A DNA stretch of 64,000 nucleotides from Fodinicola feengrottensis (GCF_010993775.1 NZ_WOTO01000041.1:19472-83471); one strand, 5' to 3'. Counted from the stretch's first letter, positions 38,920 to 49,412 are shown. Notes: a model not told the origin generated them from the letters alone. Numbers and translations are program-made.

Positions 38920-40002
38920 GGGAAGTGGCCGCCGCGGCCAGCACCTCTGGCGCCGGCGGCCCGTCCGCGGCGCTGACCAGACCTTGGTTCTGCTCCACGA
39001 AATAACGCAGCTTTGACTCGTACGCGGCAAATCCGGCCTGATGGTCGCCGCCGGCGGCCTTGAGTTCGGCGGCGAGGACGTAAGCGCCGACCAGAGCAAG
39101 GCTGGTGCCCTGTCCGGAAAGTGGTGAAGCCGCATAGCCGGCGTCGCCGACGAGCGAGACCCGGCCGTTGGACCAGCTGTCCATCTTGACCTGGCTCATC
39201 ATGTCGAAATAAAAGTCCGGAGCCGCCCACATCGCCTTCAGCAGCCGCTGCGTTTCCCAGCCGGTGTCCCACAAAAGTGTCCTCGACCAGCTGCATTTGC
39301 TGGCGAGTGTCCCGCCGGTCGTACGCGACTGGCTCGGACCGGAAGCCGAACATGCCGCGCGCTTCCGAGTTCTGCCGGGCGGTGTAGTAGCCAACCCATT
39401 TTCTCGCCGTCCCGGTGAAAGGTTTCCCAGTGCTCCAGACCGAGAAAATTCGGGGTGCTGAAGACGCTGAGATACGTGCCGAGGTCGGTCAGGAAGTCTT
39501 TCTCTGGACCAAAAGTCAGGGCACGTACGGCTGAGTGCAGACCATCCGCGCCGATCACCAGGTCAAATCGTCGAGCCGGCGTGTACTCGAACGTGACCGT
39601 GACGCCGTTGTCGTCCTCTACGAGCGCGGTAATGGTGTCGTCAAAGACATATTCGACGGTGTCCTTGGTCTGCCGATAGAGCAGGCCGGTCAGGTCGTCT
39701 CGCATGATCTCCACGTCCGGGTTGTCGATCACTCCGCCGGTCAGCGTCGCTTCGGTGCTGCGCATGACCTCGGTGCCGTCGGCGTCCACAAAGGACATGC
39801 CGGCCAGGTGGGTGGCGGCCTGCCGGGCCTCGTCCAGGATGCCCATCCGGTCGACGACTTCCAGCGCGGTGCCACGGATGTCGATCGCCTGGCCGCCAGG
39901 CCGAAGACCGGGAGCGCGCTCGACGACAGTCGGACCGAAGCCGTGCCGGTGCAGCCAGTAGGCGAGCGTGGGGCCGGCGATGCTGCCGCCGCAGATGAGC
40001 AC
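38906..40002 (-). CDS. FAD-dependent aromatic-type monooxygenase, frameshifted
   Basis: PHBH-fold flavin monooxygenase. FAD motif LICGGSIAGPTLAYWLHRHG, middle motif DLVIGADGLHSAVR and GVSLVGDAG-like NGRVSLVGDAGYAASPLSG. Frame changes occur near 39375 and 39280. The start is GTG 40002; an ATG 15 bases further upstream (40017) is out of frame by one base and may be the true start if an indel lies between. Length about 370. It is divergent from the GntR-TetR hybrid regulator, its probable repressor. Substrate unknown; related enzymes include tetracycline-inactivating Tet(X)-like proteins, so that is a possibility only. Confidence 0.85.
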
Positions 40003-40126
40003 AGTTCGTGTTCCGCATGATGGTCTCCCCAGTATTTGTACGCCGTACGGGTCAGTGCGTACACCGTATCGACAGAACGGTCGGGCCTGCTAGTTTTTCG
40101 GTAGAGCAAAGAAAAAAAATCCAAAC

Positions 40127-40182
40127 TGTACTAGGTCAGGAGGCTCAGTTGACCGGTACGACGACGGTCGTGTACTAGTACA
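40127..40182. promoter_or_regulatory. Repeated TGTACTAG operator boxes
   Basis: TGTACTAG occurs at 40127-40134 and again at 40171-40178, where it is part of the perfect 12-bp palindrome TGTACTAGTACA (40171-40182) that touches the start of the regulator gene. The two boxes are 44 bases apart (about four turns). They lie between the monooxygenase and its divergent regulator, a likely autoregulatory site. Confidence 0.65.
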
Positions 40183-40186
40183 GGGC

Positions 40187-41089
40187 ATGGAGCCGAAGCC
40201 GTACGAGCGGATCGTGGCGGACATCCGCCGGCAGATCGTGGCCGGCGAGCTGCGCGCTGGCGACCGGGTGCCGGCGACCCGGCAGATCGCCAAGGACTGG
40301 GGAGTCGCGATCGTGACCGCCAGCAAAGCGCTCGCCACCCTGCGGCAGGAGGGTCTCGTGCAGGCGGTGCCGCGGGTGGGGACCGTGGTTTCGCAGCCGA
40401 AACGCCGGGTCAGGGCCGCCGAGTCGACGCATGAGATCCAGCGGGACAACCTCGTACGGGTCGCCATCGAGATCGCCGACGCGGAGGGCCGGCGGGCGCT
40501 GTCGATGCGTCGGGTCGCGACCGAGCTGGGTGTGCCGACGATGTCTATCTATCGGCACGTACGCAACCGGGAGGAGCTGGAGTTGTTGATGGCCGACGCT
40601 GCTTTCGCGCAGGCCAGCCTGCCGGCAACCCCGCCAGTGGGCTGGCGAGCGCAGCTGGAGCTGTTGATGCGTACGCAGTGGGCGATGTGTCGCCGGCATC
40701 CGTGGCTCGCGCATGTCATCTCGGTCACCCGGCCGCGGCCGGCCCCGCATCTGGCCACCCACGTCGAATGGGTGATGCGGGCGATCGATGGCCACGGCCT
40801 GGACCCGAACACCATGATCACCACGCACATCATGCTTTTCAGCTGCGTACGCGCCATCGCGATCAACCTGGAGCCGGAGGCCGAGGCCGAGCAGGACACC
40901 GGGATGACCAGTCTTCAGTGGATGGACGTGCAGGAGGACAACGCAATGGGGGTGATCCTGCGACCGCAGTACCCAGTTTTCGCCCGCGTCACCGAAGAAG
41001 CCGACTTCGACCTGAACCTCGACGAACTCTTCGAATTCACGATGGCTCGTACGCTCGACGGCCTGGCCCCGCTGCTCACCCCTGGGTGA
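40187..41089 (+). CDS. GntR-TetR hybrid regulator
   Basis: A 300-residue protein with two DNA-binding domains. Residues 1-72 form a GntR winged helix (YERIVADIRRQIVAGELRAG, QIAKDWGVAIVTASKALATL). Residues about 83-140 form a TetR helix-turn-helix (RRVATELGVPTMSIYRHVRN), followed by a TetR-like ligand-binding domain. This fusion is known in actinomycetes. It probably represses the divergent monooxygenase from the sites at 40127-40182. Intact; the stop overlaps the convergent asparaginase gene by 14 bases. Confidence 0.92.
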   Translation: MEPKPYERIVADIRRQIVAGELRAGDRVPATRQIAKDWGVAIVTASKALATLRQEGLVQAVPRVGTVVSQPKRRVRAAESTHEIQRDNLVRVAIEIADAEGRRALSMRRVATELGVPTMSIYRHVRNREELELLMADAAFAQASLPATPPVGWRAQLELLMRTQWAMCRRHPWLAHVISVTRPRPAPHLATHVEWVMRAIDGHGLDPNTMITTHIMLFSCVRAIAINLEPEAEAEQDTGMTSLQWMDVQEDNAMGVILRPQYPVFARVTEEADFDLNLDELFEFTMARTLDGLAPLLTPG

Positions 41090-42082
41090 GGCCGCCCTGG
41101 AGCCAGGAGTCGACGGTGCCGGGCAGGTCGGTCGCGCCGGTGGCGAGGGCGGCGGCGAGCAGCATCCGGCCCTGCCACGGGCTGAGATCGACGCCGAAGA
41201 TCGCGCCCGCCTCGGCCAGCGACGCGCCGCCACCTCCGCCGTACAGCGGCGCCACCGGTCCACTGTGGACACGGGAGCAGACGAGGACCGGAACGCCGTT
41301 CGCGACGGCTGCTCGCACAGCCTCCAGGATCGCGGGATTCGCATTGCCAGCACCAAAAGCGGCGAGCACGATGCCTTGCGCGCCGGCTCCGATGGCTGCG
41401 TCGAAAAGGGTCGTGTCGGCGCCCAGATAGAGCGGGATCACGTCGACGCGGGGGACCGGGACACCGGTCGGGACGGGCAGTGTCGGCGGCCTGGACGCGG
41501 CGGTCAGCGGGATGATCCGGCCGGCGGCGACTCGCAGTGCCGGGCCGCGGCCGGGCGCGTCGAAACCGTGCGTACTGAGCGTGTCGACCTTGCGGACACC
41601 GCGGGCCGCGAACGCGTGGCCGTCGAAACACAGGAGTACGCCACGGTCGCGCGCGGCTGGGTGCGCGGCCAGCGCGAGCGCGTCGGAGAGGTTCGCCGGG
41701 CCGTCCGCGGCGGGGTCGTCGAGCGTGCGTTGGGCGCCGGTGAACACGATTGGGGGCGCGGGTCGTCGTGGCCGAGCGAGACCAGGAACGACACCTCCTC
41801 CATCGTGTCGGTGCCGTGTGTGACGACGATGCCGGCCACGTCTGGATCCGCCAGCGCCTCGTCGATGTGCCGCTGGAGCGTACGCAGCTCGGTCTCGCTC
41901 CACGCGAAGCTCGCGATCGTCGCGACATCGCGGATCGACACGTCCAGGCCGTCCGGGAGCGGGGTGTGGGTAAGCAGCTCCGCGCCGCCAGCGGCGGCGT
42001 ACCGGCCGTTGGCGCCGGCCCGGCTCGCGATGGTGCCACCGGTGGCCAGCAGGCGGACAGCGGGCACAACGACCTCCCTCAT
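41076..42082 (-). CDS. L-asparaginase (type I/II), one frameshift
   Basis: Asparaginase/glutaminase family. The first catalytic Thr is in LLATGGTIASRAG and the second motif is IVVTHGTDTMEEVSFLVSL. The frame shifts near 41762 and continues IVFTGAQRTLDDPAADGPAN and PLYLGADTTLFDAAIGAGAQ to a normal C terminus. ATG 42082 is chosen because AAGGA precedes it; an upstream ATG at 42109 is possible. No signal peptide, so it is cytosolic. It hydrolyses Asn to Asp and ammonia. Confidence 0.92.
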
Positions 42083-42221
42083 CTGCGTTCCTTGCCCGAA
42101 GCCTGTCACGAACGAGCGTGGTCACCGGAAGGTGGTAAGCAGTGAAGTGCACCACTCGTCTGAGCCGTCGGCGTACTGGTGAGTAAGGATGACGACCTGG
42201 CCATGTCGAAAGGTGGTTGCG

Positions 42222-43049
42222 ATGCCGGAGCAGGACTGGACCGGGCGGACGATGGTGATGTCCGGCGGCAGCAGGGGCATCGGCCTCGCGATCGCGCTCG
42301 GCGCGGCCAAGCGCGGCGCCAACGTGGTGCTGCTCGCCAAAACCGGCGAGCCGGACCCGCGGTTGCCGGGCACGGTGCACACCGCCGCCGCCGAAATCGA
42401 GGCCGCCGGCGGGCACGCGCACGCGGTCGTCGGTGACGTACGGTCCGAGGAAGACGTGCAGCGCGCGATCGACGAGGGTGTGCAGCGCTTTGGCGGCATC
42501 GACTTCTGCGTCAACAACGCGAGCGCGATCAACCTGCTGGGCACGGTTGAGCTGCCGGTGAAGCGTTTTGACCTGATGCAGCAGGTGAACGTCCGCGGCA
42601 CGTTCCTGCTGACCCGCGCGTGCGTGCCGCACCTGCGCAACGCGAGCAACCCGCACATCCTCACGCTTTCCCCGCCGATTGGGCTAAAACCCGAGTGGCT
42701 TGGCGGTCATCCGGCTTACACGCTGTCGAAATACGGCATGAGCCTGCTGACTTTGGGCTGGGCGACCGAATTCCAGTCCGACAAGATCGCCGCCAACTGC
42801 CTGTGGCCGCGGACCATCATCGCCACCGCCGCGGTGCAGAACCTGCTCGGCGGCGACGAGGCGATGGCCCGCTCGCGGACGCCGGAAATCGTCGCGGACG
42901 CGGCCGTGGAGATCCTGTCCCGGCCGTCCACCGAAGCAACCGGGAACACGTATATCGACACCGATGTGCTGGCCGAAGCCGGCATCACCGACCTGTCGAA
43001 ATACGGCGGCGGCACGGAACTCGCGACGGATCTCTTCGTCGAGGGCTGA
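42222..43049 (+). CDS. SDR-family oxidoreductase (HSDL2-like)
   Basis: A 275-residue SDR. ATG 42222 follows AAGGTGG. SGGSRGIGLAIALGAAKRGA is the NADP motif, DFCVNNASAINLLGTVE the NNAS variant, and AYTLSKYGMSLL keeps the catalytic Tyr and Lys. The PPIGLKPEWLGG stretch and ANCLWPRTIIATAAVQNLLG are typical of the HSDL2/SDR13 subgroup. Two bases separate it from the following transporter gene, so they form an operon. Intact. Confidence 0.9.
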   Translation: MPEQDWTGRTMVMSGGSRGIGLAIALGAAKRGANVVLLAKTGEPDPRLPGTVHTAAAEIEAAGGHAHAVVGDVRSEEDVQRAIDEGVQRFGGIDFCVNNASAINLLGTVELPVKRFDLMQQVNVRGTFLLTRACVPHLRNASNPHILTLSPPIGLKPEWLGGHPAYTLSKYGMSLLTLGWATEFQSDKIAANCLWPRTIIATAAVQNLLGGDEAMARSRTPEIVADAAVEILSRPSTEATGNTYIDTDVLAEAGITDLSKYGGGTELATDLFVEG

Positions 43050-43051
43050 CC

Positions 43052-44248
43052 TTGCTCCCGGCTCCCGAGCTGACGGCCGAGCCAACCTCACGATGGCGAA
43101 TTGTCCTGCTGCTGGCCGGGGTTTTGTTGCTGGCCGCCAATTTACGCGTACCGTTGACGTCGGTCGGCCCGGTGTTGTCGAACATCTCGACGGACGTCGG
43201 GCTGCCGGCCAACCTGCTCGGTCTGCTCAATTCGACGCCGTTGCTGGCTTTTGGCCTGTCGTCAGTGCCCTTGGCCACGCTCGGTCGCCGGTGCGGGGTT
43301 GAGCGCGTCCTCGGGTTCGCACTTTTCGCGCTGGCCGCTGGACTGCTGTTGCGTTCGGCGCCGTCGGTGGTGGCTCTTTTCGCCGGTACGATCGTGCTGA
43401 GCGTGGCCATTCCGGCGGGCAACGTTTTGTTGCCCAGCGTGGTGAAACACCATTTCCCGACCGAGATCACCCTGATCACCGGGATTTACGCGGCGACGAT
43501 GTCCGGCGTCGCCGCGATCGGCTCCGGGGTGGCCGCGCCGATCGCGGCCGCGTTCGCTGGCGGCTGGCGACTCGCGCTCGGGTGTTGGGTCGTCCTCACA
43601 GTTTTGGCGATAGCGCTGTGGATCCCGCAGTGGCGATCCGGTGCCGTCCAAGCCGCCGGCATCGGAGCGGCCACCGCTCGTACGCCGTGGCGCTCGGCTT
43701 TGGCCTGGCAGGTCACCCTTTTCATGGGGCTGCAGTCGCTCGGATTCTATGTCTGCATCGGCTGGTTGCCGAGTTTTCTGACCAGCGCCGGATACACCGC
43801 CGTACATTCCGGATTTCTGTTGTTCTACTACCAGGCGGTGTCGCTGATCGCGTACGTCGTCGGCCCGCTGCTGCTGCGCAAGATGCGCAGTCAGCGAGCT
43901 TTCGCCGCGCTCGCCTCGGTTTCCTGCGCGACGGGCTATGTCGGCCTGTTGGTCGCGCCGAGCGCGGCCCTGGTCTGGTTGACCCTGGCCGGCCTCGGCG
44001 CCGGTGCGTGCCTGGTCACCGCCCTGTCGTCGTTTTTCAGCCTGCGGGCGGCGAACCCAGCTGGTGCGGCGGCGTTGTCCGGGATGGCCCAGTCGATTGG
44101 CTACTTGATCGCGGCGGCCGGCCCGATCGCTTTCGGCGCCATCCGCTCCGCCGCCGACAGCTGGATCCCCGCACTCATCGCACTAACCGCGTGCGCGCTC
44201 GTACAAACGGTGATCGCCCTCTACGCCGGCCGCGCCAAAACCATCTAA
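43052..44248 (+). CDS. MFS transporter, CynX/NimT type
   Basis: A 398-residue, 12-helix permease. It starts at TTG 43052, 5 bases after GAGGG, directly behind the SDR stop. RWRIVLLLAGVLLLAANLRV and PLTSVGPVLSNISTDVGLPA are the CynX/NimT N-terminal signature. The family carries cyanate, 2-nitroimidazole or unknown anions; direction and substrate are not evident. Intact. It is convergent with the Rieske gene, 5 bases apart. Confidence 0.9.
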   Translation: MLPAPELTAEPTSRWRIVLLLAGVLLLAANLRVPLTSVGPVLSNISTDVGLPANLLGLLNSTPLLAFGLSSVPLATLGRRCGVERVLGFALFALAAGLLLRSAPSVVALFAGTIVLSVAIPAGNVLLPSVVKHHFPTEITLITGIYAATMSGVAAIGSGVAAPIAAAFAGGWRLALGCWVVLTVLAIALWIPQWRSGAVQAAGIGAATARTPWRSALAWQVTLFMGLQSLGFYVCIGWLPSFLTSAGYTAVHSGFLLFYYQAVSLIAYVVGPLLLRKMRSQRAFAALASVSCATGYVGLLVAPSAALVWLTLAGLGAGACLVTALSSFFSLRAANPAGAAALSGMAQSIGYLIAAAGPIAFGAIRSAADSWIPALIALTACALVQTVIALYAGRAKTI

Positions 44249-44253
44249 CGGGG

Positions 44254-44727
44254 TCAGGATTTCCCGTAGACGACGTTGCCGCCGGCGACATGTACGTCGA
44301 CCGCGGGCAGCGGCTTGGGGGCCGGGCCGGCGAGCACCTTGCCGGTGAACGCGTCGTACTGCGAGCCGTGGCAAGGGCAGTTGAGCTGCTTGCCGGCAGG
44401 CGCGACCGTGCAGCCCATGTGGGTGCAGATGGCGCTGAACGCGACCGCCGTTCCGGCCGTCGGCTGGGCGATGCAGATCGGCTTGCCGTCGTCGTCTTTC
44501 GACGAGATGGCCTGGCCGACCGGCACGTCCGAAAGCTTGGCGAGCACGGCGCCGCCGGCCGGTGCCGAGGTGGCGCCCGCGGCTGGCGCGCTGGTGCCGC
44601 TTCCGGCGGTCGGCGTGGCCGTACCAGCGGTCGGGCTGGAGCCGCAGGCCGCGAGGACGGCGGTGCCGCCGACGGCCACTGCGGTGCTGGCGAGCATCTT
44701 GCGGCGGGACAGGTCGCTGTCAGTCAT
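44254..44727 (-). CDS. Tat-exported Rieske [2Fe-2S] lipoprotein
   Basis: A 157-residue protein. The twin-arginine signal is LSRRKMLASTAVAVGGTAVL with lipobox LAAC. An Ala/Thr/Pro linker follows, then a Rieske domain with CTHMGCTV and CPCHGSQYDAFTG, the two C-x-H boxes holding the cluster. The end GGNVVYGKS is typical of the small exported Rieske proteins of actinomycetes (QcrA-like fold, arsenite-oxidase-type). Its electron partner is not in the window. Intact. Confidence 0.93.
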   Translation of the reverse strand: MTDSDLSRRKMLASTAVAVGGTAVLAACGSSPTAGTATPTAGSGTSAPAAGATSAPAGGAVLAKLSDVPVGQAISSKDDDGKPICIAQPTAGTAVAFSAICTHMGCTVAPAGKQLNCPCHGSQYDAFTGKVLAGPAPKPLPAVDVHVAGGNVVYGKS

Positions 44728-44837
44728 TCTTCGGGTGCCTCTCGTTCCGAACGGGGAACTGCCTACCCAAACAGACACGGAGCCGGCGGCGAAATGGTTC
44801 AGTGAACCGCGCGGACCGCTGTTCCGTGTACGTGGAT

Positions 44838-45259
44838 ATGACGACAACGAGAACGGTGCCGACTGGGGTCGGCACCACCGACGGCATCGTTCGGGGCCTC
44901 ACGGCGGCCGGTGTGCTGATGTCGGCCGACGTACATTTAGCGCTCTACTTCGGCGGATTTGGCAGCATTCCGGTGATCGGCCTGCTGTTCATGGTCAACG
45001 CGATCGCCGGCCTGCTGATCGGCGTCGGGGTGGTGGCCGTCCGGCACTGGGTGGTCGCGTTCCTCGCGCTCGGGTTCAGCGTGGCCACCCTCGCCGGCTT
45101 CTACCTGTCGGTCGCGGTCGGGCTCTTCGGTTTCCGGGAGACGCTCACCGGCACGCAGCAGGTGATGGCGGAGGTGGCCGAGATCGTCGGCCTGATCGGC
45201 GCGCGGTGTTGCTCGGTACGCAGTGGCGGCGGTCGTCGCGCGCGCTCGTACGGGCGTAG
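44838..45259 (+). CDS. Four-helix membrane protein, unknown function, frameshift at the end
   Basis: About 140 residues with four hydrophobic helices: GIVRGLTAAGVLMSADVHLA, IPVIGLLFMVNAIAGLLIGV, VVAFLALGFSVATLAGFYLS and VMAEVAEIVGLIGAVLL. The last helix is completed only after a frame change near 45207, ending RRSSRALVRA at 45259. Without it the frame runs to 45290 into the sigma gene. His in the first helix (ADVHLAL) is notable. It lies 27 bases upstream of the ECF sigma gene and may be co-transcribed with it. Confidence 0.75.
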
Positions 45260-45286
45260 CGTGTCTCACGGCGGGGACCCGCTGAG

Positions 45287-45838
45287 ATGAGACCGCTGCC
45301 CGAGTGGCCGGTGCGGCCGAGGAGTGATGTGGGAGCCAGTGACGACGTCGACTTGATGCGCGCGCTGCACGCCGAGCACGGATCCGCGCTCTGGTCGTAC
45401 GCGATGCGGATCACTGGCGACCGCGGCCGCGCCGAGGACGTCGTGCAGGAAACGATGTTGCGGGCTTGGCGAAACCCGCGGGTGCTGGACCAGACTCGCG
45501 GGTCCGCCCGCGCCTGGTTGTTCACGGTGGCCCGGCGAATCGTGATCGACGAGTGGCGGTCCCGTCGCAACCGGGACGAGATCGCCACCGCGCAGGTGCC
45601 GGAGGTCCCGATCGAGGACCAGACCGACAAGGCGTTGCAGTCATGGTTGGTGGCGGACGCGATCAACCAGCTTCCGCAGGCCCACCGCGAGGTGCTGCTG
45701 GAGTGCTACTACCGTGGGCATTCGGTCGCCGAAGCCGCCCGGGTGCTGGGAATTCCCGAAGGAACAGTCAAATCGCGGACACACTACGCACTTCGCGCGC
45801 TCCGCTTGGCGCTGCAGGAAATGGGGGTGAGCGAATGA
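45287..45838 (+). CDS. ECF sigma factor
   Basis: A 183-residue group IV sigma factor. Region 2 is RITGDRGRAEDVVQETMLRA with WRNP following; region 4 is LPQAHREVLLECYYRGHSVA and ARVLGIPEGTVKSRTHYALR. It resembles the SigL group. The ATG of the anti-sigma gene overlaps its stop (ATGA), the usual arrangement for a sigma held by its membrane anti-sigma. Intact. Confidence 0.94.
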   Translation: MRPLPEWPVRPRSDVGASDDVDLMRALHAEHGSALWSYAMRITGDRGRAEDVVQETMLRAWRNPRVLDQTRGSARAWLFTVARRIVIDEWRSRRNRDEIATAQVPEVPIEDQTDKALQSWLVADAINQLPQAHREVLLECYYRGHSVAEAARVLGIPEGTVKSRTHYALRALRLALQEMGVSE

Positions 45839-46512
45839 TCCACGACGACTTCGCCACCTATGACGCCGCGTACGTGCTCGGCGCGCTGTCGCCGGCCGAC
45901 CGGCGGGCGTACGAACAACATCTCACCGAATGCGACATTTGTTCGCGGGCCGTGCGGGACCTGGCCGGCATGCCGGGGCTGCTCGGCTCGGTGCCACTGT
46001 CCGCTGTGTTGACACTCCGTCGGCGCGACGAGCCGGTGCCGGACATGTTGCCGCGGCTGCTGAGAAAAGTGGGCCGGGACCGCCGGGTTCGCAGCTGGTG
46101 GCTGAGCGGGGTGACCGCGGCCGCCGCCGCGTTGGTGCTGTTTTTGTCTCTGGCTCTGGTGCTGGTGGTTGGTACGTCGTCCGGCCAGCAGCCCGTCCAG
46201 GCGGTGGCCCAGCAGCTGACGCCGACCGTCAGCACCGACATCCGGGCCACCGTGTGGCTGACGAACGTGGCCTGGGGGACCAAAATCGACCTGGAGTGCA
46301 CCCATGACGCCGACACCAAATACCCGCGCGGCTGGTACGCGCTGACAGTGACCGACCGCAAGGGCCGGGTCGAGCAGGTCGCCAGCTGGAGCACCGTTCC
46401 CGAGCTGAAGACCATCAAAATGGCTGGCTCGACCGGTCTGCCCACCGACGACATCGTCGCGGTGGACGTACGAACCGCGACGAACAAAATCATCCTGCAC
46501 CTGACACGGTAA
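45835..46512 (+). CDS. Membrane zinc anti-sigma factor
   Basis: A 225-residue partner of the ECF sigma. The zinc-binding anti-sigma motif HLTECDIC (H-x3-C-x2-C) is near residue 30. One membrane helix (GVTAAAAALVLFLSLALVLV) lies at about residues 88-108, and an extracellular beta domain (VWLTNVAWGTKIDLECTHDA) follows, as in RslA. The extracellular part resembles that of the orphan at 13330-14131. Intact. Confidence 0.93.
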   Translation: MIHDDFATYDAAYVLGALSPADRRAYEQHLTECDICSRAVRDLAGMPGLLGSVPLSAVLTLRRRDEPVPDMLPRLLRKVGRDRRVRSWWLSGVTAAAAALVLFLSLALVLVVGTSSGQQPVQAVAQQLTPTVSTDIRATVWLTNVAWGTKIDLECTHDADTKYPRGWYALTVTDRKGRVEQVASWSTVPELKTIKMAGSTGLPTDDIVAVDVRTATNKIILHLTR

Positions 46513-46583
46513 AGTGTCGGCGATTGAGGTGACCGTAAGGTGATGCCTTGGGCAAGCCTGCGCTCGTACGTCCGAGGAGAACT

Positions 46584-47925
46584 ATGGTTTCCGCCACACA
46601 ACCCGACATTTCCTCATCTGGGAGGTTGCGTCGGGCGTTGCCGCGCGGGGTCGCCTTCTGGCTGGTGGGGGTCACGTCCACGCTGCTGGTGATGTCGTCC
46701 GCGGTGCCGTCCCCGATGTATGTCGTCTACCAGCAAGAATGGCATTTCTCGGCGGCGATGATCACGGTCATCTTCGGCGTCTATGGCATCTGTGTCCTGG
46801 GTAGCATGCTGCTTTTCGGCTCATTGTCGGACACGGTCGGCCGTCGCCCGGTGCTGCTGGGCGCCCTTGTTCTGATGCTCGCCGCGATGACGCTTTTCGC
46901 GCTCGCGCATGGTGTCGCGTGGCTGCTGGCGGCCCGGATCGTGCAGGGTATGGGCGTCGGCATCGCTACCGGCACGGTCGGTGCCGCGCTGATCGAACTG
47001 GCTCTCCGCGCGCAACGCGCCGAGCCGCGGCACGTTGGTCAACACCACGGCGCCGGTGCTCGGTGCTGCTGTTGGCCCGCTCATCGGCGGAATGCTTGTG
47101 CAATATGGCCCGGCGCCGACGGTGTTGTCCTATTTGTTGCTGCTGGCCGTTTTCGCGGTCGCTGGGGCGGTTTTGGTGTTCTTGCCGGAAACCGCGCCGA
47201 ACGCCGGCGGCCGTTTCCAGCTGAAGCCGCGCCGCATTTCCATCCCGGCGCCGGCTCGCCGCTCCTTCGCCGTTCTCGCGCTGACCGTCGCCACAGTGTG
47301 GGCTTTCGGTGGCACGTTCCAAGCGCTCGGCCCGTCTCTTGTCGCTGACCTGCTGCACAGCCAAAACCACCTGCTTGGCGGCGCGGTCGTCGCCGTACTG
47401 GCCGCCGCCGGCGCCATTGGCCAGCCGGTCTTCGGTCGGCTGACGGGTCGGCAGCCGGTGGTGGCGGGCGGCGTGATCCTGGTTTTGGGGGTGATTGGCC
47501 TCCTGGCTGGGATGGCGACGAGTTCGGTGCCGGTTTTCATTGGCGGCATCGCGATTCTGGGCCTCGGGTCGGGGGGCGCCGTGTTTATGGGCGCTTTCCG
47601 CTTGATGGCCGCGCTCGCCGACCCGGAACACCGCGGTGAATTGCTGGCCGCGGTTTATATCGTCGCGTACTTGGGTCTGTCCCTGCCCGCCATCGGCGCC
47701 GGGATCGCGGTCCGGTATTTCGGTCTGTACGCGACAATGTCTGTGTTCGCGGTGGTGGTAGCGGTTTTGATGGTGGTGTCGATGGCCGGCCTGCCGCTGT
47801 TGTCGCACCGGCACCGGTCCGCGGAATCGTTGGCCCGGGACGTCCCGGTGGCCGTACCGCACCCGTGCTGCCCGCCGCACCCGGACGCGACCGGCGTCTC
47901 ACCGAAGGTCCCGGTGGGGGTTTGA
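46584..47925 (+). CDS. MFS drug-type transporter, one frameshift
   Basis: A 12-helix MFS permease. ATG 46584 follows CGAGGAG. Motif A is GSLSDTVGRRPVLLGALVLM. The frame breaks near 47030 and continues VNTTAPVLGAAVGPLIGGML. The C-terminal half is VLALTVATVWAFGGTFQALG to VVVSMAGLPLLSHRHRSA. Length about 446. It is likely an exporter; substrate unknown. A small hairpin follows the stop. Confidence 0.88.
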
Positions 47926-47947
47926 CCACTACCAAGCCGCTAGTGGT
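47925..47947. terminator. Short hairpin between convergent genes
   Basis: ACCACTA and TAGTGGT pair across a 9-base loop, exactly between the transporter stop and the HNH gene stop. Short, without a U-tract. Confidence 0.4.
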
Positions 47948-49412
47948 TAAGGGACATTTGAGACGTGGCGCAGGGTGGTTGGCGGAAGAGCATTTTGGCG
48001 GTGTGGGAGGTTGTTGTCCCATTTGTGCAGCAACCGTCCGGCCGCGGTGGTCGCCAATTTTTGGCGGCGAGCAGGCGAAGATTTACTGCCACTAGCGCAG
48101 CGATTCTCGCTGGCGGTGGTGAGCCCGGGTTCGCCGGGGGTCGTTCCTGCCGTTAGAACGGTGGTGGTGGGTTTTTCGTCGTTGGGTGTGACGTCGTAGG
48201 TGCGTCCGGTGGGGCTTGTCCAGAGGAATCGGCCTGGTGTTGGTTGGGTGACGGTCCAGCCGTGTTCTTTGATGTCGTTGTGGAATTTGCATGCTGGTCC
48301 GGTGCTGTCGTACGCGGTTTTCCCTTCCGGGTCACGGAAGGGGGTGGTGTGGTCGAACTCGCAGGTCGCCGCCGGCCGGTTGCAGGCGGGTCCGCAGCAC
48401 CGTTGGTCGCGTGCGTTGACCAGGTCCCGCAACGCCTGGGTCGGGCGGTAGCGCGTACGCCCATGGTCGATCACCACACCACTGACTGAATCGGTGAGGA
48501 TTCGGTACCATTCGCTGTTTTCGTCGCCGGCGAGTTCGTGTGCACGTTGGGCGGTCATGGGGCCGTAGCCACTGAGGATCGCGGGGTTGTCGTCCAGGCC
48601 CATCAGGGTGGTGGCGTCGACGCGGAGTTCGATTTTGGTGCGTACGTTGCTCGGCACACCCAGGCACAGATCGGTCAACGCATCCGCTCGCAAAGCGTCC
48701 ATCGTCCGAGTCTCGTCTTTGGTTTTGAGGCTGCGGGCGATGGTGTCGATGATGCGGTAGATCGCTTCCGCTGACTCAGCGGGCAGGAACGCGCCCAGCA
48801 GCGCCATCCCGCCTTCGCAGGGCTGCTTTTCTACTCGCCTCTCGGAGACCAGCTTCTTGCGGCGGGCCTCGGCGGCGGCTGGGTCGATTTTGATGACCTC
48901 CCGCCGGGCCCTGTCCCGGATCGATCGAGGCGTTTTCGAGTCGGCGCCGGGTAGGACTTTTTCTTCGACTTTCTGGGCGATTTCGGGTGAGAGGTGACCA
49001 CTTGGTCAGCGAAGGTGAAGGCTTTGCGCAGGTCAAGGTGACCGTGAGACATCCCGGCCATGGTGCCGGGGAGTTCGTGGACGAGTTGGTACGCCAAATT
49101 CAGTCGTTTCTGGGCCGCTGACAGGCTCCAGGTCAGTGATGCGGCGATTTCACCGGCCGCGTACTTGGAGAAGGGTGCACCGACGGCGGGTCGGGCGTTG
49201 GTGAAGCGGTCCATGAACCGCATCTGCATCGCCTGCGTATACGAAATCACCTTATCCAGCGCCTCGACCGCGGCCAGCGCGGTGTCAGCGTCGGCTCGGC
49301 CGTACCTGTCGAGTTCTTCCAACATTTGCAGGGGGACCCAGCTGGGTGGCATGGTGCGCCACGGCTGTTTGTTGGGGTCGGTGAATTCCGGTCGCCTTCG
49401 TTTTCTGCTCAT
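47947..49412 (-). CDS. DUF222-HNH endonuclease, one frameshift
   Basis: The N-terminal DUF222 domain (MLEELDRYGRADADTALAAV, FSKYAAGEIAASLTWSLSAA) reads to about 48985, then the frame shifts and continues LSPEIAQKVEEKVLPGADS. The C-terminal HNH domain has DQRCCGPACNRPAATCEFDH and CKFHNDIKEHGWTV, with Cys zinc ligands and the HNH His/Asn. About 488 residues joined. These genes are multicopy in many actinomycetes and behave like selfish or repetitive families; no repeats or target duplications are seen here. Function not established. Confidence 0.88.

Noticed and set aside
47947..49412. DUF222-HNH gene as part of an insertion sequence or intron
   Set aside because: No terminal inverted repeats, target duplication, reverse transcriptase or intron-like structure were found around it.
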